DNA of 64,000 nt from positions 434,001-498,000 of the forward strand of contig NZ_CP036289.1 in assembly GCF_007748115.1 (NCBI RefSeq), in the 5' to 3' direction. The stretch comes from Bremerella volcania (GTDB taxonomy: Bacteria; Planctomycetota; Planctomycetia; Pirellulales; Pirellulaceae). Shown here piece after piece: positions 26,165 through 35,035 of the stretch. The translations under genes and the position numbers were made by a program. The notes beneath the pieces were generated by a model. The model did not search any database and was not told the origin of the DNA. It was given only the letters and a program-made list of their open reading frames with translations. How positions within the stretch are numbered: position 1 is the first letter of the stretch; the number at the start of each line of letters is the position of its first letter.

Positions 26165-27373
26165 TTACTTGGTCGCTTCCGGCTTGGCTTCGGTTTTTTC
26201 TTCCTTCGCGGGAACTTCGACTTCCGGATATGCTTCGGCCAGCAGTTTGTCCAGGTTGTGTCCGCGAGCCGAGAGGGAGATGACGTTGCCATCTTCGCCG
26301 ACGAGGATCATCGTGGGGATGCCGCTGATGCCGTATCGGTCTGCGTTCGGATCAATCCAGCCGCTTTCGTCTTCTTCGCGCTCGTTCCAGACGATCGACC
26401 ATGGGATTTCACGGGTCTGGATGAATTCATCGACCGCCTCCTTCTCGCTATCCAGGCTGATGCCGACGATCTCGAAACCATGCGGATGGTAGATCTCGTA
26501 GAGACGTTTCATGTTGGGAAACTCGGCAACGCACGGCCCGCACCAGGTCGCCCAGAAGTCGACCAGAACCGTCTTCCCCTGGAAAGCGGCAGGGAAATTC
26601 ACGTCATTGCCGTCGAGCAGCGTGCCGGTGATTTCAATCGGTTCGCCCAGCAAATTCAAACGATTCGAGAGCCCAAATAGTCGGGAAGCGGCCTGCTGAA
26701 CTTCTTCATCTTGAACCGAGCTAAAGTGCATGGCCAGTTCCGAGATTTCCTCCCTGGCCGGCTCTTCTTCGAGAAGACGCGAAATGGTCGTGGCGATGTT
26801 GGTGGCCAACGTCGCGGTTCGAACGGTCGGTTCCGATTCGGTGAATTCGGCTTTCAACTCATCCAACTTGGAGGCCTGTTCTTCTTTCGGGAGTTTGCTC
26901 AGTCGGCTTAGTTCCAGCGACAGCAGCATGCTTTCTGCCAGCAGGGAGATCTCAGGATCGTTGTCTTGAATCAGTTCGTTGAGGAAGGCGTTGGCTTTCT
27001 CGCCGGGCTGTTCGCTGTTTCGGCCGACTGCCATCAGCAACGAGAACTTCATGCGAATGGCTTGCTTGGTTTCGTCCGCGGTACGATCCATTTCCCAGGC
27101 CTGGTCGAGCAGCTCGATTGCTTTCTCGTATCGCTCAGGCATCGGCAGTTTGTCTTCCCCGCCGGAGCGGGCAACATCCATGGCGGCCTTAAACTTGGCT
27201 TCGAAGGTATCGGGGGAAGCTGCTGCTTCTTCTTTCGCATCTTCACCTACGGTGAGAACCTTCGCGGGAACCGCTGCCTTGGTGTCGGCTTCGTTCGCAA
27301 ATAGAGCGGTTCCTACGGCAATCTGTCCGCTTGCCAGCACTGCAGAAAGTGTCAATTTCCAGGCAAATTTCAT
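26165..27373 (-). CDS. Secreted TlpA-like thioredoxin-fold protein, paralogue
   Basis: The product has 402 residues from ATG 27373 (MKFAWKLTLSAVLASGQIAV), preferred over TTG 27379. A signal peptide is followed by a helical region of about 235 residues with KLPMPERYEKAIELLDQAW, equivalent to the PLPIAERLTRGIAMLDTLW region of the neighbour. The TlpA domain follows with TVLVDFWATWCGPCVAEFPN, EIVGISLDSEKEAVDEFIQ and ISGIPTMILVGEDG. The acidic/Lys C-terminus (VPAKEEKTEAKPEATK) is a low-complexity tail. The gene has its own terminator, so the two paralogues may be transcribed separately. Confidence 0.9.
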   Translation of the reverse strand: MKFAWKLTLSAVLASGQIAVGTALFANEADTKAAVPAKVLTVGEDAKEEAAASPDTFEAKFKAAMDVARSGGEDKLPMPERYEKAIELLDQAWEMDRTADETKQAIRMKFSLLMAVGRNSEQPGEKANAFLNELIQDNDPEISLLAESMLLSLELSRLSKLPKEEQASKLDELKAEFTESEPTVRTATLATNIATTISRLLEEEPAREEISELAMHFSSVQDEEVQQAASRLFGLSNRLNLLGEPIEITGTLLDGNDVNFPAAFQGKTVLVDFWATWCGPCVAEFPNMKRLYEIYHPHGFEIVGISLDSEKEAVDEFIQTREIPWSIVWNEREEDESGWIDPNADRYGISGIPTMILVGEDGNVISLSARGHNLDKLLAEAYPEVEVPAKEEKTEAKPEATK

Positions 27374-27526
27374 TACCAACTCTCCCTGTGTTTTCTAAGA
27401 TTCGTGGCGGAATTTCCTTTGCGCAAAAGTATACGCATTGGATCAACCATGATACGCGAGTTGGAGATGAATAGTTTTGCGCAGAGAAGTTTTTGTACGA
27501 AATTGCGTCAAATTCGCGCAAAAGAA

Positions 27527-27558
27527 AAGGCTCCCCATCGGATTCAATGGAGAGCCTT
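27527..27558 (-). terminator. Terminator of the GH57 gene
   Basis: AAGGCTCCCCAT (27527-27538) and ATGGAGAGCCTT (27547-27558) form a stem with one mismatch region around an 8-nt loop, followed on the minus strand by TTTTCTTTTG. It is about 55 bp downstream of the stop at 27612. Confidence 0.75.
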
Positions 27559-27611
27559 GATGTTTGATCCGCCGCGAGCGTGCGAGGGGTTACATAGAAC
27601 GGGCTAGTTGC

Positions 27612-29786
27612 TTATCCCGCGTTGACGCTTTCACGAACTTCCTTCGGCATGCGGCTTTCCGCCAGCGAGGTGTCGATGTCTAACTGCATGACCACGCTCC
27701 AGCGGCCATCGGCATCCCCTTGGACCCACCAGTGAGGCATCATGCACACGCTCTGATGAACCATTTCGAAGCCCCCTTCCGATTGGCTGACGGTCGAGAT
27801 GGGGAACGTCCATAGGCTTGTCGGACGATCGGCGCTCCAGCGGCAATCGATGCCCAGCCACTCGTCCTTCACGCCGAGGTCTTGAATCTCGTGCAGGTCG
27901 AGTTGCGATCCAAGATGCCCCAGCTTGTTGCCGTCGGCCTGGTGGAAGTAACGATCATCGGCACCCGATGGGAGACCAGCCAGGTTCATTTCCACGGCGA
28001 AGTGCAGGACTTGATCTTGCGGCAGCCCTTCCAGCAGGTAGGCAATCTCGAGGCTGCTGCTGCCGGCATTCATGGTGACCCCTTTGGTGATCTTCAACGG
28101 AATCCCCCAGGCGTTGCCCATCCGCGACATCTGAACTTGGATGCGGTCCGGGTTGCGGCGCACTTTGGCTTCGAAGGGGGAACCGACGAAGTCGCCACGT
28201 TCCATGGCGTTGTTCAGGGCGACTTGTTCCAGCGAAGCGTTGTTGTCGAAGAAGTGATCGACCAGCGCCTTTCGCTGATAGTTGTCGTACTGCAGCATCT
28301 TGTCGAGGCCTTCCTGCTTGAAGACCACGCGATCGTGGATCGAGGCGACTTCGCCGCCTGATGTCGAAGGACCAGCGAGCACTTTGCGATGGTAAGCTTC
28401 CGGCCGACGCGACAAGGTGGCCAGCAGGTTGTGGCAGATCGAACGCACGTCGAGTTCGTAGATCGTACCGCCTGAGGCCGGGGCCATCAGGGCGACGAGC
28501 TTGTCGTCTTCCAGGCGAACTTCCTTACGGCCATCGAGATTGAAGTCGGCGACTTCGGCTTCGAGGAAGCTGGATTCTTTGTGCTCGGCCTTATCCAGCA
28601 GATTGTCGGCCGCAATCAAATGCTTGTAAACGGCATTACGAAGATGCGGCAGGTAGGTTCCGCCGAACGCACCGTGCCAGTAGCTGCAATTGCATTGGCC
28701 GCGGTACAGTTCCTTCTTGGCTTGAGCCAACAGCTTGGCGTCGCCGCCGTTCTGCTCGGCCGCATGCAGCCGGTTGCTGATGCCCAAAGCGCGGCAGTAC
28801 ATCTCGTCCGTTTCGGGATAGCGAACTTTGAAGTTCCGCCAGTACCCGCCACGGATGTACTTTTTGATTTGCGGCCAATGTTCCTGGTGTTCCAGTTCGT
28901 GAACCATGTCCTCGAACTCGACCTGTTGCTGAGCCGGCATCGCCCATTCGGTCATCTCGCGATAACTGCCTTCGGGGATGTAGGTCTTCCCGACGGGAAG
29001 CAGGGCTTCGGAAGCTTCGGCGAGCGTGGTGGTCAGCAGCCAATCCTTGTTGGCGGTCAGCAGTTCAAAAAACTGAGCCAACCAGCCGCGATCGTAGACG
29101 TGCGCTTTGGTGTCAGGCCACGTGCCGAATTTTTCGCCGTCGTCGCCGAAGACCAGAACCGAGCCTGGGTATTGATCGGCGATGCCGCGCATGTAATCGA
29201 TGGTGTCTTGGGCAGGTGCGAACGGCAGGAGATAACGAAGACGTTCGCTGCCAGGGAAGACGCTGAGCAGCTTGCCGCACTCTTCGGTCACGTAGTAGCC
29301 GTAGAGCTCTTCCTGAGGGATGCCGGCGTTCTTGAAGTGGAAGTCATCCAAAATGGTGTACTGGATGCCAGCGTCGGCGATGTCGGCGGTCAGCGGCTGT
29401 TCCCAGACGCGTTCCGGCATCCACATGCCTTGGATCTTGGCGCCCAGTCGGTCGGTCAGCCACTTGGTGTACGTTTCGATCTGGCCAACGCGATCGCGCG
29501 GCGGGATCATCGGCAGGATCGCTTCGTAGAAGACGCCCCCGATGATTTCGATCCGGCCATTCTTGACGTGGGCAGCCAGGCGATCGAGGTATTCAGGGTG
29601 ATGCTCGTCGAGCCATTCTATCAGCGGGCCGCTGGTGTGCAGGCCGATTTTGATATCGGGGTAGCAATCAAACACGTCCAGGAAGGGGAGGTAGCTGTCC
29701 TGATAGGCCTGCTCGAAGACCCCATCGAAGTTGCCGATGGGTTGATGATTGTGCAGGACCAAGCAAAGACGGATCGTGTTGCTCAT
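27612..29786 (-). CDS. Glycoside hydrolase family 57 glucanotransferase/alpha-amylase
   Basis: The 724-residue cytoplasmic protein matches GH57 4-alpha-glucanotransferases with the DUF1925 and DUF1926 C-terminal regions. It shows LVLHNHQPIGNFDGVFE (residues 10-26), IEIIGGVFYEAILPMIPPRD, GMWMPERVWEQP with Glu125 as the expected nucleophile, and LVFGDDGEKFGTWP with Asp215 as the expected acid/base. The enzyme rearranges or cleaves alpha-1,4-glucans. It is the third gene of a minus-strand glycogen cluster behind glycogen synthase and a GalT-like transferase, which supports a role in glycogen turnover. AGGAACTCCCC lies upstream of the ATG, and a terminator follows it. Confidence 0.93.
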   Translation of the reverse strand: MSNTIRLCLVLHNHQPIGNFDGVFEQAYQDSYLPFLDVFDCYPDIKIGLHTSGPLIEWLDEHHPEYLDRLAAHVKNGRIEIIGGVFYEAILPMIPPRDRVGQIETYTKWLTDRLGAKIQGMWMPERVWEQPLTADIADAGIQYTILDDFHFKNAGIPQEELYGYYVTEECGKLLSVFPGSERLRYLLPFAPAQDTIDYMRGIADQYPGSVLVFGDDGEKFGTWPDTKAHVYDRGWLAQFFELLTANKDWLLTTTLAEASEALLPVGKTYIPEGSYREMTEWAMPAQQQVEFEDMVHELEHQEHWPQIKKYIRGGYWRNFKVRYPETDEMYCRALGISNRLHAAEQNGGDAKLLAQAKKELYRGQCNCSYWHGAFGGTYLPHLRNAVYKHLIAADNLLDKAEHKESSFLEAEVADFNLDGRKEVRLEDDKLVALMAPASGGTIYELDVRSICHNLLATLSRRPEAYHRKVLAGPSTSGGEVASIHDRVVFKQEGLDKMLQYDNYQRKALVDHFFDNNASLEQVALNNAMERGDFVGSPFEAKVRRNPDRIQVQMSRMGNAWGIPLKITKGVTMNAGSSSLEIAYLLEGLPQDQVLHFAVEMNLAGLPSGADDRYFHQADGNKLGHLGSQLDLHEIQDLGVKDEWLGIDCRWSADRPTSLWTFPISTVSQSEGGFEMVHQSVCMMPHWWVQGDADGRWSVVMQLDIDTSLAESRMPKEVRESVNAG

Positions 29787-29949
29787 GTTGTTCTCGGGGG
29801 AGTTCCTGGGAGTTGGGGAGGTTCTGCGGCGGATTTCGCCTGGATGGATACAGGACGAATCGGCCGAACCGGCACCCTTTAGCTAGCTTTTCCAATCGAG
29901 TTTACTGGAAGGTCTACGGTGACCTTTCAGGTTGTACGGACCTTATCGG

Positions 29950-30996
29950 TCACAGCAACTCTCGGAGGATTCGAGCGGCCCTTTCAGGCGAGAGTGGGTT
30001 CACGTAAAGACCCGTCCCCCACTCGAAACCTGCTCTGACCGTCACGCGCGGCAAAACCTCTACATGCCAGTGATAGTGATCTGTCGAGAATGTGTCAAAC
30101 GGCAACGTGTGAATCAGGTAGTTATATGCCGGGAAATTTAATGCCTTTTCCACTCGCGCCAGGATCGAGCGTAACAACAAGGCAAGCTGCTCTAATAGCG
30201 TTGAGTTTGCCAGTCCGAAATCGGCCTGGCTGACGCGCGGTAAAATGGTGACTTCAAACGGCATGCGCGACGCATACGGACAGAACGCAACCAGGTTGTC
30301 GTCGGCATGAATCACGCGTGTTCCCTCCGCCAGTTCACTCTCGATCAGGTCGCTGAAAAATGGCTGCTTCGTCTTTCGGAAATAGGCCTTACAGGCGGCC
30401 AGTTCCTGCTCGATGATCGGCGGAATGTAGCGGGTCGCCATCAACTGACTGTGCGAGTGCTCGAGCGAGGCACCGGCTGCCGGGCCGTTGTTTTTAAATA
30501 GCTGAACGTAGCGGCAACGACCTTCCTCACGGATCGCATGGAGCCGCATCTGATAGGCTTGAAAGGTCAAGATCGCGTTCTGCTCTGGAAGTTGGGCAAA
30601 CGAGCGAACATGCTGCGGGGACTCGACGATCACTTCCTGAACCCCGCTGGCCGCGACCGACTCGAAGAAAGGGCTGGCTCCTTGGGGGATGCTGTCAGGG
30701 AAGTGGGGGGATAGCGATGGATAGATGTTCGGTAGAACCCGGACTTCCCACGGCTCTTGATCGTTCTTGCGGTTTAGATTCGGCGGCAGGACGAGTCGTT
30801 CGTGCGGCGTGGCATCTTCGTGACCGCCACAGAAAGGACAACGCATGGCCGAAGGGGCCGGAATGGTCGACTTCCACTGTTGGGGACGGTTCTCACGTCC
30901 TTCAGCAACAATGACTTGAAACCCAAGCAGTGGGTCTCGGCGGAGTTCATTTCCAGAACTAGGACTCACGGCGACATCCTTGTCGGCGGTGGCCAA
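29950..30996 (-). CDS. GalT-like nucleotidyltransferase, probably ADP-glucose phosphorylase type
   Basis: The 348-residue HIT-superfamily enzyme has a zinc-type pair RCPFCGGHEDATPHERL (residues 52-68), the nucleotide-binding FKNNGPAAGASLEHSHSQLM (HSHSQ active-site His triad near residue 183) and C-terminal HYHWHVEVLPRVT. E. coli GalT has HPHGQ at this site; HSHSQ together with the GFEWGTGLYVNP ending recalls the plant ADP-glucose phosphorylase (At5g18200) branch, from memory. It starts 2 nt before the stop of glycogen synthase, so the genes are coupled. A role on ADP-glucose rather than UDP-galactose is therefore my inference. Galactose-1-phosphate uridylyltransferase remains the alternative. 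Confidence 0.85.
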   Translation of the reverse strand: MATADKDVAVSPSSGNELRRDPLLGFQVIVAEGRENRPQQWKSTIPAPSAMRCPFCGGHEDATPHERLVLPPNLNRKNDQEPWEVRVLPNIYPSLSPHFPDSIPQGASPFFESVAASGVQEVIVESPQHVRSFAQLPEQNAILTFQAYQMRLHAIREEGRCRYVQLFKNNGPAAGASLEHSHSQLMATRYIPPIIEQELAACKAYFRKTKQPFFSDLIESELAEGTRVIHADDNLVAFCPYASRMPFEVTILPRVSQADFGLANSTLLEQLALLLRSILARVEKALNFPAYNYLIHTLPFDTFSTDHYHWHVEVLPRVTVRAGFEWGTGLYVNPLSPERAARILRELL

Positions 30997-30998
30997 CG

Positions 30999-32480
30999 TT
31001 AGCTACTGCGACGTGCTTCGAGCGTTTTCTGATAGAGTTCAAGGTACTGTTGAGCACTGCGATCCCAAGACCAGTCTTGTGCCATGCCGGTCTCGACAAT
31101 CTGCTTCCAAGTATCAGGTTGTTCTTGGTACGTGGTGATGGCGATTTCCAGGATATCCTGCAACGCCTCGGCGGTGTACTCCCGGAAACTGAAGCCGTTG
31201 GCCGTGCCTGTTTCGAGCGTCGCAGGCGACATGCTGGTAATCGTGTCGGCCAGACCGCCTGTTTCCCGGACCACCGGTACGGTGCCGTATTTCAGGCTAT
31301 AAAGCTGATTGAGCCCGCATGGTTCGTACAAGCTGGGCATCAGGAACATGTCGGCGCCCGCTTCCACGCGACGCGCTTTCCCTTCGCAGAATTCGACTTT
31401 CACGCCGATTTTGTTCGGGTACAGAGCACTCAACTCTTTCAGCATCGCCTCGTGATGCGGTTCGCCGGTTCCTAGAATGACCCATTGGCAATCGCACGTT
31501 TTGGCGCGATCGCGAATCACCTTGGCGACCAGGTCAAAGCCTTTTTGATCGGCCATGCGTCCCACCATGCCGATGACCGGCACCTTGGGATTAATCGGCA
31601 GATGGAATTCCTTCTGCAGTGCTTCTTTGCACAGAGGCTTGTTCGTCTGCCAATTGTCCAGGTCGTACTTCGAGGCAATGTCGTTGTCGGTGGCAGGATT
31701 CCAGCGGGAGTAGTCGACCCCGTTGACGATCCCCTCGAGCACCGAACGGCGTTCGCGAAGGGCGCCTTCCAAACCACAACCCATCGGCTGCGATTGGATT
31801 TCTTCGGCGTAACGTGGGCTGACCGTGGTGATCGCGTCGGCGAAGACGATGCCTGTCTTCAGGAAGTTCAGATGGCCGTAGAACTCCATCTGATGCATGT
31901 TGAAGTACTTCCAGTCGAGCCCGGTCAACAGCATGTCCCAGTGCCAGAAATTACCCTGGTAGGCCATGTTGTGAATGGTCAGCACGCTGGCGATTTCTTC
32001 GTACCCGTGCGTGGCCCGGTACTCGATATTCAAGTAGGCCGGGATGAGGCCGGTTTGCCAGTCGTTGCAGTGCAGCAGGTCGATCTTCAGATCGAGCAGT
32101 CGAATCGCTTCCAGTACGCTGCGGCAGAAGAAGACGAAACGTTCGCTGTTGTCTTGGTAGTCGGTTCCGGCTTCGCGATACAACTCAGGCCGATCGAAAT
32201 ACTCGTCGTTCTTGACAAAGTAGATCGGAACATCTGAATTAGGCAAATGGGACTTCAGGAGTTGCCCTGAGGCGATTTGACCCCCGACAGGGACGTCGAA
32301 GTAAATCGGCAGTTCTTCAATCGGTAGTCCGGACTTATAGATATGGCGAAATGCCGGCAAGATCACGGTGACATTGTCAACCAAGTGTTGCAATGCGATC
32401 GGCAAAGCACCGCCTACATCCGCCAGTCCCCCGGTCTTGGCGAATGGATAGACCTCGCTGCTGGCAAAAAGAACGTTCAA
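30999..32480 (-). CDS. glgA: Glycogen synthase (ADP-glucose dependent, GT5)
   Basis: The 493-residue protein begins MNVLFASSEVYPFAKTGGLADVGGAL, the KTGGLADV ADP-glucose-binding signature (Lys15) of bacterial GlgA. It continues with HCNDWQTGLIPAYLN and SVLTIHNMAYQG, and the C-terminal GT-B domain has GMVGRMADQKGFDL and MLMPSLYEPCGLNQLYSLKYGTVP (the E-x7-E-type motif EPCGLNQL). It transfers glucose from ADP-glucose to alpha-1,4-glucan ends. It is the first gene of the three-gene glycogen unit (GlgA, GalT-like, GH57). The promoter should lie in the 400-bp AT-rich upstream region. Confidence 0.96.
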   Translation of the reverse strand: MNVLFASSEVYPFAKTGGLADVGGALPIALQHLVDNVTVILPAFRHIYKSGLPIEELPIYFDVPVGGQIASGQLLKSHLPNSDVPIYFVKNDEYFDRPELYREAGTDYQDNSERFVFFCRSVLEAIRLLDLKIDLLHCNDWQTGLIPAYLNIEYRATHGYEEIASVLTIHNMAYQGNFWHWDMLLTGLDWKYFNMHQMEFYGHLNFLKTGIVFADAITTVSPRYAEEIQSQPMGCGLEGALRERRSVLEGIVNGVDYSRWNPATDNDIASKYDLDNWQTNKPLCKEALQKEFHLPINPKVPVIGMVGRMADQKGFDLVAKVIRDRAKTCDCQWVILGTGEPHHEAMLKELSALYPNKIGVKVEFCEGKARRVEAGADMFLMPSLYEPCGLNQLYSLKYGTVPVVRETGGLADTITSMSPATLETGTANGFSFREYTAEALQDILEIAITTYQEQPDTWKQIVETGMAQDWSWDRSAQQYLELYQKTLEARRSS

Positions 32481-32887
32481 GGGGGCTCGGCTCCGTTGCG
32501 TGGCTATCTTCCGGTTAACAGCGAGGTTGCGTCAAATAATAACATACGAAAACTGCCAACGGGATAGCCTTGTGAAAAAAGGAGGTTTTCGTTGATTATG
32601 GCGATTAGGATCTCTTGGCGATTGGGGCGCACGCTCCATTATTAAGTCGCATTGCGGGAATTTGCTTTCCCACAACCGGGTGATATGTCAATAAAAAATA
32701 TTTAGGAAGGAGGACGAATGCTCGCTCATGCGACCATTCGGGTGGGGGGCGAGTCGACGAAACGCCCATAAAAAGATATGCGTTTAGTAGTTGTGATCGC
32801 ACAACTTACGTGTGGTCTCACCACTTTATTTTAGGCGGCCTCGCGTGGGGTCGCAATTCGCGAATTGATGTAGTTCGCGGGTGGATT
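32481..32887. other. Intergenic region between glgA and trkA
   Basis: About 400 bp with no credible gene; a 65-codon open frame on the minus strand (32605-32802) shows no family resemblance or ribosome site. It is AT-richer than its surroundings and should hold the glgA promoter. No riboswitch or repeat was recognised. Confidence 0.5.
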
Positions 32888-33553
32888 TTAGGTCTTATTG
32901 CGTAGCTGCTCGAGCGAAGATTGCTTTCCGACTACCAGGATCAACTGATCGCAGCCAAGCGAGTATCCACCGTCGGGAAACATCTCGAGCTTGCCAGTCA
33001 TTGAGTCCTTGATCCCTACAACCCACACACCGAACTGCTGACGAAGATTCAACTGCATCAGTGACTTGCCGACCATGTCGTCCGGCACGGCCACCTCCAT
33101 GAAACTGTACTCAGGATCGATCGGCAAAAAGTCGATGATGTTCGGCCAGGTTACGCGGTCGGCAAGCGTGGCGGCGATTTCCGCTTCGGGAAAGATTACC
33201 CGTTCGACTCCCAGGCTCTTCAACAGCTTGCCGTGATCTTGGCTGACCCCTTTGACGATGATCCGCTTGGCACCCAGTTCTTTGGCATGCAGCGTCGCTA
33301 AAAGGGAATGGCTGATGTCCTCGCCCATACTGATGAACACCCCGTTGGCATCTTTGAAGTTAAGATGCTTCAGGGTATCGAAATCGGTCGCGTCGGCAAT
33401 GATCGCTTCGTAGAGTTCGTCTTTGATGTCCTCGACGTGCTCCCGGTGGCTGTCGATGCCGGTCACGCGGCAGCCGTTCTTGTTCAACTGCCGGGCAAGT
33501 GCTCCACCAAACGTGCCGAGCCCCAAAACATAAAAGTGCTTTACCGGTGCCAT
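32888..33553 (-). CDS. TrkA-family (KtrA-like) potassium uptake regulatory subunit
   Basis: The 221-residue protein has a single RCK N-terminal domain with the NAD-binding loop VLGLGTFGGALARQL (residues 9-23) and an acidic residue ending strand two (GIDSHREHVED), followed by a TrkA-C domain (about 135-215) with EYSFMEVAVPDDMVGKSLMQL. It gates the TrkH/KtrB channel by binding NAD(H)/ATP. The channel gene lies 5 bp upstream on the same strand, so this is the usual KtrB-KtrA arrangement. MAPVKHFYVLGLG has no signal peptide, as expected for a cytoplasmic subunit. Confidence 0.94.
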   Translation of the reverse strand: MAPVKHFYVLGLGTFGGALARQLNKNGCRVTGIDSHREHVEDIKDELYEAIIADATDFDTLKHLNFKDANGVFISMGEDISHSLLATLHAKELGAKRIIVKGVSQDHGKLLKSLGVERVIFPEAEIAATLADRVTWPNIIDFLPIDPEYSFMEVAVPDDMVGKSLMQLNLRQQFGVWVVGIKDSMTGKLEMFPDGGYSLGCDQLILVVGKQSSLEQLRNKT

Positions 33554-33558
33554 TCGGA

Positions 33559-34935
33559 TTATCCTATCAAAGGTTCTTCTTTAGGGTATTCGACGGGCGT
33601 TTTCCGCTCGGTCATCGACAGCGCCGCGAACACCGAAATCGGTCCGATACGACCCAGGAACATCAACACGATGATAATCAGCTTGCCCATGTTCGAGAGG
33701 GTCCCGGTGAACCCGGTCGACAAGCCGACCGTTCCCAGTGCGGAAACGACTTCGAACGCCGCATCCAGAAACAAGCCCTGACTCTTCGGGTGGGGCGTGC
33801 TGGACTGCTCGATCACCAGCAGCATCGTCAGCGCTGCGATCGCCACGACCGAGAACAGCAGCGCGGTGGCGGTCGCGCCTTGAATCACTTCGCCGGGAAT
33901 TGTTCGGCGGGCAAAGTTAACGCGGCTGGCGCCTTGAAAAGTCTTCCAGGCATGCAGGGCCATCACCATCACGGTCGAAACCTTAAAGCCGCCCCCGGTC
34001 GAACAGGAGCCAGCCCCAATGAGCATCAGCATCATCGAGATAAAGAGGGTCGCATTAGTGAGTGAAGCCAGATCAATCGTATTGAAGCCGGCCGTGCGGC
34101 ACGTGACCGAGTGAAAGCCGGAGACCAGCAGCTTCTTCCACAGCGGCATCTGGTCGAGGACTCCGTCCCATTCCAACACCAGAAAGCCCACGAATCCGGC
34201 CAGCAGGAAGAACGCCGTACCAAAGAGCATGAACTTGGAATGCAAATGGAGATGAATCCACCCGTCGATCGGCCCTCGTCGCCAGTTCTTGTTCAGATCC
34301 AGCAGAACCGGGAAGCCAATGCCCCCCACGATAATCAGCGCCGAGATCGTCAGGTTGACGATGACGTCTCCTTGAAAGCTCACCAGGCTGTCGTCGTGCA
34401 GTGCAAAGCCGGCATTGCAGAACGCCGATACCGAATGAAACAGGGCATGCCAGGCAGCCGTGCCAGGTTCATACAGAAACAGATTCCGCGCCAGCAGGAT
34501 GGCGAAGCCAATCCCTTCGCTGACGCCTGTTACCACTAAGACGTGCTGCAAAATCCATTTCAGGTCGGCACCGTCGCTGGCCCCCAGCGTTTCGGTAAGG
34601 ATCGCTCTGGCACGCAGGCTTGGCTTGTTGCCCAGGTTGAACATCGTGAAGGTGGTGATCGTCATGATCCCGATCCCGCCGACCTGGATCAAAAGCAGGA
34701 TGACCAATTGCCCGATGAAGCTGAAGTCGTGCGGGGTCGACCGCACCGCCAGCCCGGTCACGCAGCTGGCGCTGGTCGCCGTGAAAATGGCATCGATCAG
34801 GCTGATGCTCTCGGCGCCCGAGCCGCGCGAGATCGACCACGTCAGAACGATCGTACCGACCGCGATCAATCCCAGGTACCAAACGACCAGGTTCCGCGCT
34901 GGGTATTTGACGATCGAGCCGGTCAGTTGGGCCAT
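33559..34935 (-). CDS. TrkH/KtrB-family potassium uptake channel
   Basis: The 458-residue membrane protein has the four-repeat SKT fold. The first selectivity-filter region is FTATSASCVTGLAVRST, the second SVSAFCNAGFALHDDS, the third SVTCRTAGFNTIDL, and the fourth SALGTVGLSTGFTGTLSNMG, each carrying the conserved Gly. Eight or more hydrophobic segments are visible. Together with the RCK protein encoded next, it imports K+ with Na+ or H+ coupling. It is separated from the DUF6580-like gene by 100 bp, and sits beside a poly-gamma-glutamate-type operon. Confidence 0.94.
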   Translation of the reverse strand: MAQLTGSIVKYPARNLVVWYLGLIAVGTIVLTWSISRGSGAESISLIDAIFTATSASCVTGLAVRSTPHDFSFIGQLVILLLIQVGGIGIMTITTFTMFNLGNKPSLRARAILTETLGASDGADLKWILQHVLVVTGVSEGIGFAILLARNLFLYEPGTAAWHALFHSVSAFCNAGFALHDDSLVSFQGDVIVNLTISALIIVGGIGFPVLLDLNKNWRRGPIDGWIHLHLHSKFMLFGTAFFLLAGFVGFLVLEWDGVLDQMPLWKKLLVSGFHSVTCRTAGFNTIDLASLTNATLFISMMLMLIGAGSCSTGGGFKVSTVMVMALHAWKTFQGASRVNFARRTIPGEVIQGATATALLFSVVAIAALTMLLVIEQSSTPHPKSQGLFLDAAFEVVSALGTVGLSTGFTGTLSNMGKLIIIVLMFLGRIGPISVFAALSMTERKTPVEYPKEEPLIG

Positions 34936-35035
34936 GGCAGCGGTGCCGTTGCGGTACAGTTCAACGCGACAAAGCGGGAAAGGGTGTTCTCTTTATCCAG
35001 CAACGCCCACCGGTCGTCAACTTACGTGGCGACAT

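Noticed and set aside
28581-29882. 433-codon plus-strand open frame opposite the GH57 gene
   Set aside because: Antisense shadow; the minus-strand GH57 catalytic motifs are unambiguous.
32605-32802. 65-codon minus-strand frame in the glgA-trkA gap
   Set aside because: No ribosome site, no family resemblance and position in a promoter region.
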